NCBI GenBank assembly: GCA_017644045.1
Contig: JAEPMI010000010.1
Span: 1-64,000 of the forward strand
Source of the DNA: Deltaproteobacteria bacterium
GTDB lineage: Bacteria > Myxococcota_A > Polyangia > Polyangiales > Houyiibacteriaceae
Length of the DNA: 64,000 nucleotides
Reading direction: 5' to 3'
Of this stretch, positions 11,204-19,479 are shown one piece after another (the stretch's first letter is position 1; each line of letters begins with the position of its first letter). Below the pieces are notes generated by a model. It made no database searches and was not told the origin of the DNA. It saw only the letters and a program-made list of their open reading frames with translations. Made by a program: the position numbers and the translations under genes.

Positions 11204-12112
11204 ATGAGCATGAAGCGATCGAACCTTCGAGACCTCGCGAGAGCGGTCGGCATCTGCCTGACCCTCGCCGTCGTCGCCACGGGGGCGGAGGCCCAGCGAG
11301 GCCGCCGCGCCGCCGAGCCCGCCGAGGGCGATTCCCGCCGTCCCACGGTGACCATCGCCGAGCTCGACACCGTCACGCCGAAGCTGGAGAGCGCCGACGC
11401 CGACGAGGTACGCGAGGCCCTCGACCTCTTGGTCGCGATGGACGACGCGCGTGTCGTGCCCCCGATCGCGGCCCTGCTCCGTTCCGGTCGAGAGGACCGG
11501 ATCACGGACCGGGCGTTGAACGCGCTCAAGGTGCTCGCGGCCCCGCAATCGATCGAGGTGCTCACCGAGTTCCGCAACCACCGCCGTCCAGGTGCTCGGC
11601 GTCGTGCCTACCAGGCGCTCGCGGCGATCGACGATCGCCGGGTCCCGGGCCTCCTCGAGCGTGGCCTCCGCGACTCCGACCGCACGGTCCGCGGCGCGGC
11701 CGCCCTCGCGCTCGGCGAGGTCGGCAGCCGGGCCAACCTCGACGTGCTCTTCCTCGCGTTCGAACGGAACGTCGTCGAAGCGGCCATCGCCATCGGCAAG
11801 GTCGGCGGCAACGACAGCATCGCGCGCTACACGGAGTCCCTCGGTCGCGAGCCCCTCGGCGTGATGCTGAGCGGCTACCACGAGTTCCTGCGGCGCGACG
11901 ACATCTCGAAGGACAAGAAGACGGAGATCGTCGAGCGTCTCGGCGAGGTCTCCGGAACGATGGTCCGGCGCTTCCTCCAGGAATACCTCGGGACCTTCCC
12001 CGAGGGCCGGATTCGAAACCAAGCGGTGCGCGAGCTCAAGGAGACGGTCGAGCAGACCATCCGGCGCATCCCCGCCGAAGGCGGCGGCGAGACGATGGGG
12101 GGTGGCCAGTGA
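11204..12112 (+). CDS. Exported HEAT-repeat protein
   Basis: This 302-residue protein starts at ATG 11204, preceded by GGAGAAAA. A signal peptide ends near LAVVATGAEAQ. The body consists of HEAT/Armadillo-type helical repeats (DARVVPPIAALLRSGREDRI, DRRVPGLLERGLRDSDRTVR, GAAALALGEVG). These form a superhelical binding surface. The stop overlaps the GTG of the next gene by four bases (GTGA). That neighbour also contains HEAT-like repeats, suggesting the two proteins work as one periplasmic or outer-membrane assembly. Confidence 0.78.
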   Translation: MSMKRSNLRDLARAVGICLTLAVVATGAEAQRGRRAAEPAEGDSRRPTVTIAELDTVTPKLESADADEVREALDLLVAMDDARVVPPIAALLRSGREDRITDRALNALKVLAAPQSIEVLTEFRNHRRPGARRRAYQALAAIDDRRVPGLLERGLRDSDRTVRGAAALALGEVGSRANLDVLFLAFERNVVEAAIAIGKVGGNDSIARYTESLGREPLGVMLSGYHEFLRRDDISKDKKTEIVERLGEVSGTMVRRFLQEYLGTFPEGRIRNQAVRELKETVEQTIRRIPAEGGGETMGGGQ

Positions 12113-14625
12113 GCCGCGCGATTCTCTTCTCGGCGATGGCGTCGCTGACCGTCGGCTGCGTGAGCAACGTGCCGACCGACGCCTTCAGCTACCAGTTCCC
12201 GGACAACGTCCAGGAGGACCTGGCACCGATCGTCGCTGCCCAGCCGGCGCCGGCGGCGGACAGCATCACCAACGCCATCGGTGAACCGCTGGCCGTGGTG
12301 ACGACCCACCCGACCGAGGCCACCGAGGAAGGGCCCGCCACCCAGGCGGAGCTCGCGTGCCTCAACCTCGTCAGCGGCGAGGTGCTGTGGCGCAAGCCCT
12401 TCGAGGCGATGACCCGACCGGAGATCCTCGGCGACGTCGTCGTCACCAGCATTCGTGGCTCCGTCGTGGTGCTCGACCTGCGGAGCGGCGACGAGCTGTG
12501 GCGCGAGGAGCTCGACGATCTCGCCTACGTGGGTGCGTCGCGCTCCGGCAACACGCTCGTGTGGGTGGCCAGCGTCGGTGTCGCCGGCGGCGCCAACCGC
12601 AAGGGCCGCCTGGCGGCGGTCGACGCGCGCTCGGGGCGCGAGCTCTGGGAGCACCGCATCGAAGGTGTTCTCGGCCATCCGCAGCTCCGCGGCGGCTACA
12701 TCTTCGTCCCGTGGGATCGACAGAACATCGCGATCCTGAAGCTCCAGGACGGAATCGAGGTCGCTCGCCTGCGCACCACCGATGACGTCATCGGCTGGGT
12801 CCGCGCCGAGCCTCAGGGTGTCTTCTACGGCTACCGCGGCATCTACAAGTTCAACGAGCGCTCTGCTTCCGGCACCAAGGAAGGCTCGACCTACCGCTTG
12901 GCCCCGCTGGCCGAGGCGCCCCGCGAGCCCCTCGTCCAGGACGACGGCTACTACCCCACCCCGGGCACCCGCTCGGCGCGTGGCCGCATCCGCGTCTACT
13001 ACGAGCCGGAGCCGTCCACCGACACCGAGACGATTCCGGTCGAGGGCGACCGCTTCTACTTCGTCTACTTCCGGTACGTCTTCGCCTTCGACGGTGAGGA
13101 GAACCTGAGCTGGGCCCGCGTACTGCCGCGCGACATCGTTCGCGCCCACGCGCTCACGAATGGCGTGCTCACCATCGCCGAGGACGGCAACGCCCGGCTC
13201 CTGGGCCACGACGACGGGAAGACCGTCTGGGAGCAGGACTACGATCTGGAGCTCGCGTCGGCGGGCCTCGACGTGGGTGATTTCTCGCCCCCGAGCAACG
13301 TGGAAGCGAACCCGGCCGACGAGGCCCGGACGCTCCGCAGCTCGCTCGCCGAGATCGCGGGCGACCCCGACAACCGTCTGGTTCCGGCCCGAGCCTACGC
13401 GGTGGAGCTCCTCGCCAAGATGGAGGAGCCGGAGATCACCCGCGACCTCCTCGACCTCTACGCGCAGCGGAGCACGCCCGGTGCCCTTCGTGAGGCGATC
13501 GGCAACGCCCTCCGCGTTCGCGAGGTCGGCACCGAGTTCCTCGTGGCCGCGCTCGAGCAGCACTACGACTACCTCGAGGACACGCCGGCGCCGCCGCTGG
13601 GGCTGATCGTCCCGGCGCTGCTGGAGCAGCGAGTGGACGGTGCCGTCGAAGGTCTGGTCGCTCACATGATGGACCACGAGACGCCGCGGGCGGAGCTCGC
13701 GACGGTCATCCGCGGGGTGGTCGAGCTCGGAGACGAGAACGTCGTCCCGCCGCTCACCACCTTCCTCACGCTCTACCACGCGGATTCGCTCTTCCAGGAG
13801 AACGGGGACGCGCTCGCCGTGGCCGCCGAGGGCCTCTTCCGCCATGGCGGCGAAGAGGGCCGCGAGGTGCTCCAGGCGCTGATGGCTCAGCCCCGTACGC
13901 GTGAGCCGACCCAGCTGGCGATCCAGGGGCTCTTCGACCGCGAGCAGGCGGACGCGGCCGCTGCCGCGCGCGCCGAAGCCGAAGCCGCTGAAGCCGCCGC
14001 CGCCGAGGCCGCCCGAGCGGAGGCCGCGGCGCGTCCGGTCAAGCTCTCGCAGGCGCAGATCAACGAGGTCTTCGTGGCCCACACGGAGCACCTCCGTGGC
14101 TGCATCGAGGGCGAGCTCGAGCGGAACCCGCGCCTCGGACAGGTGCGCTTCGCCTTCATCATCAACAGCGACGGCACCAGCGAAGAGATGCGCTACGCGC
14201 CCACGAGCGATCCGATGATCGAGTGCCTGCGCCCGGTGGTCGAAGAGCTTCGCTTCCCGCAGTTCCGCCAGCGCCGGCAGCGTGCGTCGTTCACCGTCAG
14301 CCTTCGCGGCGGCGGCTCCGACCAGGCCGAGGAAGAGGTGGTCATGGGCCCGTGGTGGCAGCGGGCGCAGCAGCGCTCCGAGGCCGCTGGCGGCGAGCGC
14401 CACATCGGTCGCCCGTGGTGGCAGATCCGGCGCGCCCAGGCTCCCGCCGGCGGCGGTCAGGGCGACGGTGGCCAGGGCGACGATGGCCAGGACGGTCAGG
14501 GCGACGGCGGTGGCCAGGACGGTCAGGGCGACGGTGGTGAGGGCGGTGACGGCGGCTTCGGCGACGGTCAGGGCGACGGCGGCGACGGCGGCGGCGACCA
14601 GCCCTGGTGGCTCCCCTCCGAGTAG
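12109..14625 (+). CDS. PQQ-propeller / HEAT / AgmX-like lipoprotein with Gly-Asp-Gln tail
   Basis: This 838-residue lipoprotein starts at the GTG overlapping the HEAT gene stop, with lipobox TVGC near residue 16. A beta-propeller with PQQ-type blades (LNLVSGEVLWRKPF, LDLRSGDELWREEL, VDARSGRELWEHRI) occupies about 75-400. HEAT-like helices follow. An Ala/Glu coiled segment leads to a domain resembling the C-terminus of myxobacterial AgmX and TonB-like proteins (LRGCIEGELERNPRLGQVRF). It ends in an extreme GQGDGG-rich low-complexity tail capped by PWWLPSE. Overall it resembles a fusion of a BamB-like propeller to a gliding-complex-type domain. The role in motility or envelope assembly is inferred. 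Confidence 0.75.
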   Translation: MSRAILFSAMASLTVGCVSNVPTDAFSYQFPDNVQEDLAPIVAAQPAPAADSITNAIGEPLAVVTTHPTEATEEGPATQAELACLNLVSGEVLWRKPFEAMTRPEILGDVVVTSIRGSVVVLDLRSGDELWREELDDLAYVGASRSGNTLVWVASVGVAGGANRKGRLAAVDARSGRELWEHRIEGVLGHPQLRGGYIFVPWDRQNIAILKLQDGIEVARLRTTDDVIGWVRAEPQGVFYGYRGIYKFNERSASGTKEGSTYRLAPLAEAPREPLVQDDGYYPTPGTRSARGRIRVYYEPEPSTDTETIPVEGDRFYFVYFRYVFAFDGEENLSWARVLPRDIVRAHALTNGVLTIAEDGNARLLGHDDGKTVWEQDYDLELASAGLDVGDFSPPSNVEANPADEARTLRSSLAEIAGDPDNRLVPARAYAVELLAKMEEPEITRDLLDLYAQRSTPGALREAIGNALRVREVGTEFLVAALEQHYDYLEDTPAPPLGLIVPALLEQRVDGAVEGLVAHMMDHETPRAELATVIRGVVELGDENVVPPLTTFLTLYHADSLFQENGDALAVAAEGLFRHGGEEGREVLQALMAQPRTREPTQLAIQGLFDREQADAAAAARAEAEAAEAAAAEAARAEAAARPVKLSQAQINEVFVAHTEHLRGCIEGELERNPRLGQVRFAFIINSDGTSEEMRYAPTSDPMIECLRPVVEELRFPQFRQRRQRASFTVSLRGGGSDQAEEEVVMGPWWQRAQQRSEAAGGERHIGRPWWQIRRAQAPAGGGQGDGGQGDDGQDGQGDGGGQDGQGDGGEGGDGGFGDGQGDGGDGGGDQPWWLPSE
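14455..14602 (+). repeat. GGTCAGGGCGACGG-type degenerate coding repeat
   Basis: Direct repeats of GGTCAGGGCGACGG and close variants encode the Gly-Gln-Gly-Asp-Gly tail of the PQQ/AgmX-like lipoprotein. The units are near-identical at DNA level, so the tail length is probably prone to recombination or slippage. Confidence 0.7.
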
Positions 14626-14631
14626 CCCGAC

Positions 14632-15543
14632 CTACTTCGAGCCGAGCGCCTCGGCCGCAGCGACGAGGGCTCGCATGACCTCCTGGGAGGTCTCTGCGAG
14701 ATCCTCTTCGAAGCGGTCGGGGTGAACCTGCGCAGCGAGGCGTCGAAGCGCGCTGCGCGGCCGGTTCCGTTCCGCCGGAGCCATCTCGAGGAGTCGTGAT
14801 GGTGTCGCGCGACGCCGCAGCTGGTGCCGCTTGCGGAGCAGCATCGAGTGGTCGCGTCGCCCGACGTCGACGCGGGTGAGCCATCCGAGCACGTACCACC
14901 CGTGCAGCGTGCGCAGCCCGCGCTCCTCGTCTCCCGCGAGGAGCAGGAGCTGCGACCCACGGACGCCGCGACCACCGCTCGCCTGACGGGCGCGCGCGAG
15001 CATCGCGCTCTCCCACGGCGCGAGGGCCGCGCCACGGAGCGCTTCGGCGTGGGGCGAGAGAACGAAGGAGCGCGAACGGAGTCCGTCGAGGTCGTCGACC
15101 GAGCGGTCCGCGAGCACCCGCCGGAGACTGGCCAGGACCAGATCGTCGGCGCTCGGCGGCTCCTCGAAAGGCGCGCGGCCGACCTTCCCCTCCACGAAGC
15201 GGACGGAGCGAATCGGCTCGGCGAACCACCGCGCGAGCCGGCCCCTCATCTGCCGGCGGAGCGCGTCGCTGACCGCTCCCACGCTCGCCACCCCACGGAC
15301 GACAGCTTCGCGGCCCACCGGCCCATCGAAGCCGCGCGCCAACGCTTCGCGCGCTCGTTCGTCGCCGGCGATCAGGTCGCCGAGGGTGTCCTTCCCGTCC
15401 CGGCATCGAATCGACACCGGCTTGCCGTCACGGATCGCGATCGCGCCGCGGTCCCGCCCGGCGACGTGGAGCCAGCCCGTCGCACCCGCTCGCCCCAGCC
15501 GGAGCAGGGCTCGTCCGAGGGTCGCGGTCGAGGCATCGTCCAC
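14632..15543 (-). CDS. PATAN/DUF4388-like protein with J-domain-like C-terminus
   Basis: This 303-residue cytoplasmic protein opens with a region like the PATAN (DUF4388) module (GRALLRLGRAGATGWLHVAG, then DRGAIAIRDGKPVSI). In deltaproteobacteria that module is often fused to signalling domains. The C-terminus (LRRLAAQVHPDRFEEDLAET) contains the HPD tripeptide of J-domains, followed by a helix. This suggests a DnaJ-like contact with an Hsp70. The middle is Arg-rich and unassigned. It is convergent with the AgmX-like gene, seven bases apart. A signalling adaptor is the most reasonable guess. Confidence 0.6.
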   Translation of the reverse strand: MDDASTATLGRALLRLGRAGATGWLHVAGRDRGAIAIRDGKPVSIRCRDGKDTLGDLIAGDERAREALARGFDGPVGREAVVRGVASVGAVSDALRRQMRGRLARWFAEPIRSVRFVEGKVGRAPFEEPPSADDLVLASLRRVLADRSVDDLDGLRSRSFVLSPHAEALRGAALAPWESAMLARARQASGGRGVRGSQLLLLAGDEERGLRTLHGWYVLGWLTRVDVGRRDHSMLLRKRHQLRRRATPSRLLEMAPAERNRPRSALRRLAAQVHPDRFEEDLAETSQEVMRALVAAAEALGSK

Positions 15544-15617
15544 CCCTCCGGTCTACGCGCTTCGATCCGTGCGCCCAAGAAACCCGCGAACCAGGCTTCC
15601 CGGTCACCCGTCGGACT

Positions 15618-15747
15618 CTTGTTCTCGCACAGAGTCACGAAGAACACAGAGGTTCACAAAGGAATGCAGGATTTGGATCGACCCGAGCGATCCGTCCCAA
15701 ACCCTTCGTGCGTCTCCGTGTGCTTGGTGCCTTTGTGCGAGAACAAG
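15618..15747. repeat. 130-bp imperfect palindromic element
   Basis: Perfect 14-bp terminal inverted repeats (CTTGTTCTCGCACA and TGTGCGAGAACAAG) bound the element. The next 24 bases inward still match at 19 positions. Near the centre GGATCG (15675) pairs with CGATCC (15688). The whole unit can therefore fold into one long hairpin. It lies in the 268-base gap between two minus-strand genes and has no coding potential. It resembles the non-autonomous palindromic repeats scattered in many large bacterial genomes. No transposase is nearby and no flanking duplication is obvious. Confidence 0.75.
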
Positions 15748-15811
15748 GGCACCTCGGGTTCATCGAAGCCCAGAGGGGAAACGAAGCCTGGAGGAGGAAA
15801 CGAAGCTCGGG

Positions 15812-16771
15812 TCAGGGCTGCGCGTAGCGCGGGTCGCCGGGCTCGAGCGCCAGGGCGTCGCGGATCGCGTGGTAGCGCGAGCTGAGCGTGCCGGGGGCGA
15901 TGCCGTAGCGGCGGGCGATCTTCGCCTGGGTCACGCCACGTCGGCGGAGGATGAGCGCCATCGCGTACTCGAGGGCCGCGGCGTAGGCCTCCGGCTTGCG
16001 GACGCGTACGCTGCGCCCTTCGGCGTAGTCGCTCCAGAGGTGTCGCGCGCGATCCACCTGATCGGCGGAGTAGCCCGACTCGCGCATCCCGCGCTCGAGG
16101 GCTTCGACCACGGCCTCGATCTTCGGGACGTCGCTGCGCCGACTCCGACGCTCGCCCGCATCGACGGGCGTGGCCTTCTCGCCGGGCGGTGCGCCGCGCT
16201 CGATCCACGACACCAGACGCGCGTGGTCGCGGTTGCGCGGGGCGAGCTGGAACGCGATGCGCGCCAGCGTGAGCGCGCCGTCGAGTTGACCGACCCGCGC
16301 GAGGCAGTGCGCGTAGCTCGCGGCGATCTCGTCGTGGTCCGGTTCGAGTCGGTGCGCGAGCTCGAGGTGGTTGAGCGCGGCCTCCGGCTGGTCGATCGCA
16401 ACGTCCAGCAGGTGCCCGAGGTTGTGGTGGTACCAGGGGGTCTGCGGCGCCTCTTGGAGCGCGCGCCGGTACGCACCGACGGCTGCGCGATAGTTTCCGA
16501 GCAGCGCCTGACAGAGTCCCATCAACGCGTGCGGCACGTCGTCGTTCGGGCTCGCGGCGATCACCTTTCGCAGGTGCAGCGCCGCACGCCAGGGGTGTCG
16601 CTCGAGCCGGAGCTCGGCGAGGTGTCGGTGCGCGAAGATCGCGTGCTCGCTCTCTTCGTTGGCCAGTTGCACCAGCCGCTCGAGCAAGCGCTCCGCGTTC
16701 GTACCACGCTCGTCCTTCTCCAGCGCCACCTCGGCGCGGCGACGGAGCGTGTCGACGGAGGTCTCACTCAT
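15812..16771 (-). CDS. TPR protein with C-terminal HTH-like region
   Basis: This 319-residue protein has no signal peptide. The first 200 residues are TPR-like helices (RAALHLRKVIAASPNDDVPH, YRAAVGAYRRALQEAPQTPW). The C-terminal third reads as DNA-binding-like: ALILRRRGVTQAKIARRYGI followed by APGTLSSRYHAIRDAL, a recognisable helix-turn-helix. A cytoplasmic regulator that combines a TPR protein-interaction platform with a DNA-binding end is plausible. Its target is unknown. The 130-bp palindromic element lies just downstream of its stop. Confidence 0.65.
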   Translation of the reverse strand: MSETSVDTLRRRAEVALEKDERGTNAERLLERLVQLANEESEHAIFAHRHLAELRLERHPWRAALHLRKVIAASPNDDVPHALMGLCQALLGNYRAAVGAYRRALQEAPQTPWYHHNLGHLLDVAIDQPEAALNHLELAHRLEPDHDEIAASYAHCLARVGQLDGALTLARIAFQLAPRNRDHARLVSWIERGAPPGEKATPVDAGERRSRRSDVPKIEAVVEALERGMRESGYSADQVDRARHLWSDYAEGRSVRVRKPEAYAAALEYAMALILRRRGVTQAKIARRYGIAPGTLSSRYHAIRDALALEPGDPRYAQP

Positions 16772-16882
16772 GCGTCACCCGATCGCATGCCGGGGCGTCG
16801 AAGACACGATGCTCTCCCTGCTGACCCACCGTCGGACGTATAGCTTGCGCCCCCGACCGTCGCAACAGCGGTAGCCCGGTTG

Positions 16883-17602
16883 TCACCGCCGCCGCGCCAC
16901 GACCATGAGGAAGCCACCAGCCCAGCGGAGCGGGGATCGCGCGGCCCAACGCTCGCCGCGAACGAGCCAGTCGCCGAGCACCGGGACCCGATGCGCCGCG
17001 GCCACCGGCGTGAGAACGCGGATGCCGCGGACGCTCTCCCGAACGAGCTCCGGGGGCAGGAGTCGATCGATGGCCCAGGGCCAATCCCAGCGGGTGTAGA
17101 CGTCCGCCTCGGTTCGACCGTCGCCGATCGGTTGCGGACCGAAGATCCGCTTGGCCAGGTAGCGGAGGCTGAGTGGGTTGTAGAGCTCCAGCGCGACCAC
17201 CCCGCCCGGGCGTGTGACGCGCGCCGCCTCGGCCAACGCGCGCTCGATGTCGGGCACGTGGGCGAGCACCTTCACGCTGAACACGAAGTCGAAGCTGGCA
17301 TCGTCCCACGGTAGCTCGGTGACCGATCCGAGGGTCACGTCGAGCCCCCGCTCACGAGCGGACTCGAGCATGCCGGGGCTCAGGTCGATGCCCTTCGCGC
17401 TCTTCGCGATCGGCGCGACGCGCTCCAAGAGGAGGCCGGTGCCGCAGCCGAGCTCGAGCACGTCGCGGTCGCGCGCGAGGGGTGCGATGACCTCCATCTC
17501 GAGGTCGTCGAGCATGCGGTGGTATCCCGCGCCACGGGGGTCGTCGTAGCTCTGACTGAACGTGTCGTAGTAGTCCGCGGTCGCTCGTCGCTCGGTACTC
17601 AT
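16883..17602 (-). CDS. SAM-dependent class I methyltransferase
   Basis: This 239-residue enzyme starts at ATG 17602, overlapping the glycosyltransferase stop as ATGA. It has motif I VLELGCGTGLLLERVAP for SAM binding, then GIDLSPGML, and the Methyltransf_11 signature SFDFVFSVKVLAHVPDIERA. Coupling to a GT4 glycosyltransferase suggests that it methylates a glycan, lipid or quinone-like carrier made in the same pathway. The substrate cannot be read from the sequence. Confidence 0.85.
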   Translation of the reverse strand: MSTERRATADYYDTFSQSYDDPRGAGYHRMLDDLEMEVIAPLARDRDVLELGCGTGLLLERVAPIAKSAKGIDLSPGMLESARERGLDVTLGSVTELPWDDASFDFVFSVKVLAHVPDIERALAEAARVTRPGGVVALELYNPLSLRYLAKRIFGPQPIGDGRTEADVYTRWDWPWAIDRLLPPELVRESVRGIRVLTPVAAAHRVPVLGDWLVRGERWAARSPLRWAGGFLMVVARRR

Positions 17603-18684
17603 CGGCCAAGCTCCTCGTAGACCGCTTCGTACGCTCGCGCCATCGCCTGAGGCGAGTGATTCCGTTCGGCGGCCTCCCGCCCCGCGTCGCCCACCGCCAG
17701 GAGTCGGCTCGGATCCGAGAGGAGCGCGCTCGCCCGCGCGGCGGCATCCGCCGGAGGGGCGGCCTCCACACCGCCGCCCGCCACCAGCTCCGCCGCCGGT
17801 GTGCCTTCGCAGACCAGCGCGGGCACACCCATCGCCATCGCCTCGAGCACCACGAGTGGGTAGTCCATCTTCGCGTAGAGGGAGTCGCTCGGGAGCAGGA
17901 GGAGGTCCGAGGCGCCGACCAGATCGAGGATGCTCGCGGTCTCTCCGATCCAGCGGACCCGACCCCGCTCGGACCCCAGCGCATCGCGGAGCCGTGCCTC
18001 CTCGGCGGCGGCCGCGGGCGTCTTCGCCCGACACGCCATCAGCAGCACGGCCGAAGGGTGGTGGCGGAGCAGCGCGAGCGAGCGCTCGGCCCCGCCCCCG
18101 ACCTCCAGGTCACCGGCGTAGATCGCCAAGGGGACGTCCGGGGCCACCTCGAGCTCCTCCCGCATTCGGGACGCGCTCTGCGGATCGACCGCCGGGAGCT
18201 TCGGGACCGCGGGCGGGATCCGGCGGAGCCGTTCGGCCGGGACTCCGGCATCCAGGAAGCGTTGCTCGGTCGCCCGGGAGAGCACGACGTTGCGGTCGGC
18301 GAAGAGCACCCGCTCGAGATCGGCGTCCGCCGCCGGCGCCGAGCACACCGTGTGGACCGTCCGTCGCCGTCGGAACCGGGAGGCCCAGCGACCGACCGTG
18401 GAGGTCCGAGGGTTCGGCGCGAAGAAGAAGTGCCAGAGCGGCTCCTGGCTCACCGCCAGCGCGCCGAGGACGGCGGCCTGATCTCGGAAGCCGGGCGCGA
18501 AACCGCCGCCCTCCACCGCCGGTGGGTAGACCGCCCTCCCCGGACCCCCGGTCCCCCGGCGGCAGAGGGTCACCCCCCGCACGGACCGCAGCGCCCCGGC
18601 CAGATCTCGGACCAGGTTCTTGCTGCTGTCGTTCCACGGCGGCGCGACCGGTTTGCTGACGAAGAGGACGTCGGCGGAGCTCAC
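17599..18684 (-). CDS. GT4-family glycosyltransferase
   Basis: This 361-residue GT-B enzyme starts at GTG 18684. The C-terminal donor-binding half shows the family pattern: VPLAIYAGDLEVGGG, then ASDLLLLPSDSLYAKMDYPL and VVLEAMAMGVPALVCEGTPA, with Glu of the E-x7-E motif. There is no signal peptide, so it acts at the cytoplasmic face. It is translationally coupled to the downstream methyltransferase. A two-gene unit for modifying a surface glycan is inferred. Confidence 0.85.
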   Translation of the reverse strand: MSSADVLFVSKPVAPPWNDSSKNLVRDLAGALRSVRGVTLCRRGTGGPGRAVYPPAVEGGGFAPGFRDQAAVLGALAVSQEPLWHFFFAPNPRTSTVGRWASRFRRRRTVHTVCSAPAADADLERVLFADRNVVLSRATEQRFLDAGVPAERLRRIPPAVPKLPAVDPQSASRMREELEVAPDVPLAIYAGDLEVGGGAERSLALLRHHPSAVLLMACRAKTPAAAAEEARLRDALGSERGRVRWIGETASILDLVGASDLLLLPSDSLYAKMDYPLVVLEAMAMGVPALVCEGTPAAELVAGGGVEAAPPADAAARASALLSDPSRLLAVGDAGREAAERNHSPQAMARAYEAVYEELGR

Positions 18685-18765
18685 GAGCGGAGGGGAGCAT
18701 GTCCGCCGGCAGGGGACCAGCCCCGCGGCTTTCCTCCCCCGCTCGGATGAAGTACCTCTGAGGGC

Positions 18766-19284
18766 ATGTCGAACGACGAGGAGCGCGCGTCCCGCTTCCC
18801 CCCGCCCGACGAGGGCGACGAGTCAGCACGGGAGGATCGCGGAAGCGAACGCCCGCCCAAGGACGCGTCCGAGCGGCGCAAGCGGCTGGAGGGGCTCCTC
18901 GGCGAAGCCTTTCGACGGGCGGTCGAGCGCGGCGTGGAAGCCGGCGTCGGCACCCTCAAGATGGCGGACAAGCTCCGTGACGCCGTCGACGACGTGCCCC
19001 TCCCCAAGGAGATCGCAGGCTACGTCTTCAGCCAGGTCGACGAGACGAAGAACGCGCTCGTTCGCGTGGTCGCCCGTGAGGTCCGCGAGTTCCTCGACGC
19101 CACCGACGTCGCGAACGAGCTGCAGCGAGCGCTCACGAGCCTGAGCTTCGAGATCAAGACCGAGGTCCGCTTCATTCCGAACGACGCGGGCGGCGTGCGC
19201 CCGAGCGTGAAGGCCACCGCGGCGCCCAAGGTGAAGCGACGCACCGAGCCGCCCCCCTCGGACGACGAGCCCGAAGGCGAGTAG
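18766..19284 (+). CDS. Hypothetical amphipathic-helix protein
   Basis: This 172-residue soluble protein has a charged, disordered N-terminus and a helical core (RLEGLLGEAFRRAVERGVEA to FLDATDVANELQRALTSLSF). It ends in a Pro/acidic tail. The core has the look of phasin-like or polar-scaffold proteins found in myxobacteria, and the phrase FEIKTEVRFIPND is a distinctive short beta hairpin. There are no catalytic motifs. It is transcribed divergently from the glycosyltransferase and is followed by structured repeat copy A on the opposite strand. Confidence 0.6.
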   Translation: MSNDEERASRFPPPDEGDESAREDRGSERPPKDASERRKRLEGLLGEAFRRAVERGVEAGVGTLKMADKLRDAVDDVPLPKEIAGYVFSQVDETKNALVRVVAREVREFLDATDVANELQRALTSLSFEIKTEVRFIPNDAGGVRPSVKATAAPKVKRRTEPPPSDDEPEGE

Positions 19285-19299
19285 CCACTCGACGGCCAC

Positions 19300-19473
19300 G
19301 GAGGACGCAGCGCGAAGCGCGAGGTCCGAGCGGGAGGGAGCAAAGCCGAGCCGGAGGACGCAGCGCGAAGCGCGAGGACGCACCGAGCGGCTCGGCCGCG
19401 AGATCTTCAGGTTTGTGGGGAGACGAGGAGGGATTCACTCCCGACGAGTCGGGGGATTTTCTCAAAATCCCCC
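19300..19473 (-). repeat. Structured 3'-end repeat, copy A
   Basis: Reading along the minus strand, a 10-bp hairpin (GGGGGATTTT / AAAATCCCCC, 19451-19473) comes six bases after the isomerase stop. A 4-bp stem GGGA-GTGAA-TCCC follows, then the linker AACCTGAAG, a stem GCGGC/GCCGC and a GCGC-TTC-GCGC hairpin. The end segment is duplicated: the 25-base string starting GGAGGACGCAGCGCGAAGCG occurs at 19300-19324 and 19353-19377 (plus-strand reading). It matches copy B near 25.7 kb with about 12 differences in 98 positions. Confidence 0.85.
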
Positions 19474-19479
19474 CGAGTA

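Noticed and set aside
9037-12108. Extension of the PQQ/AgmX frame by about 1000 codons upstream
   Set aside because: The extension runs opposite the glycosidase-like gene and over the HEAT gene; the lipoprotein signal at 12109 is the natural start.
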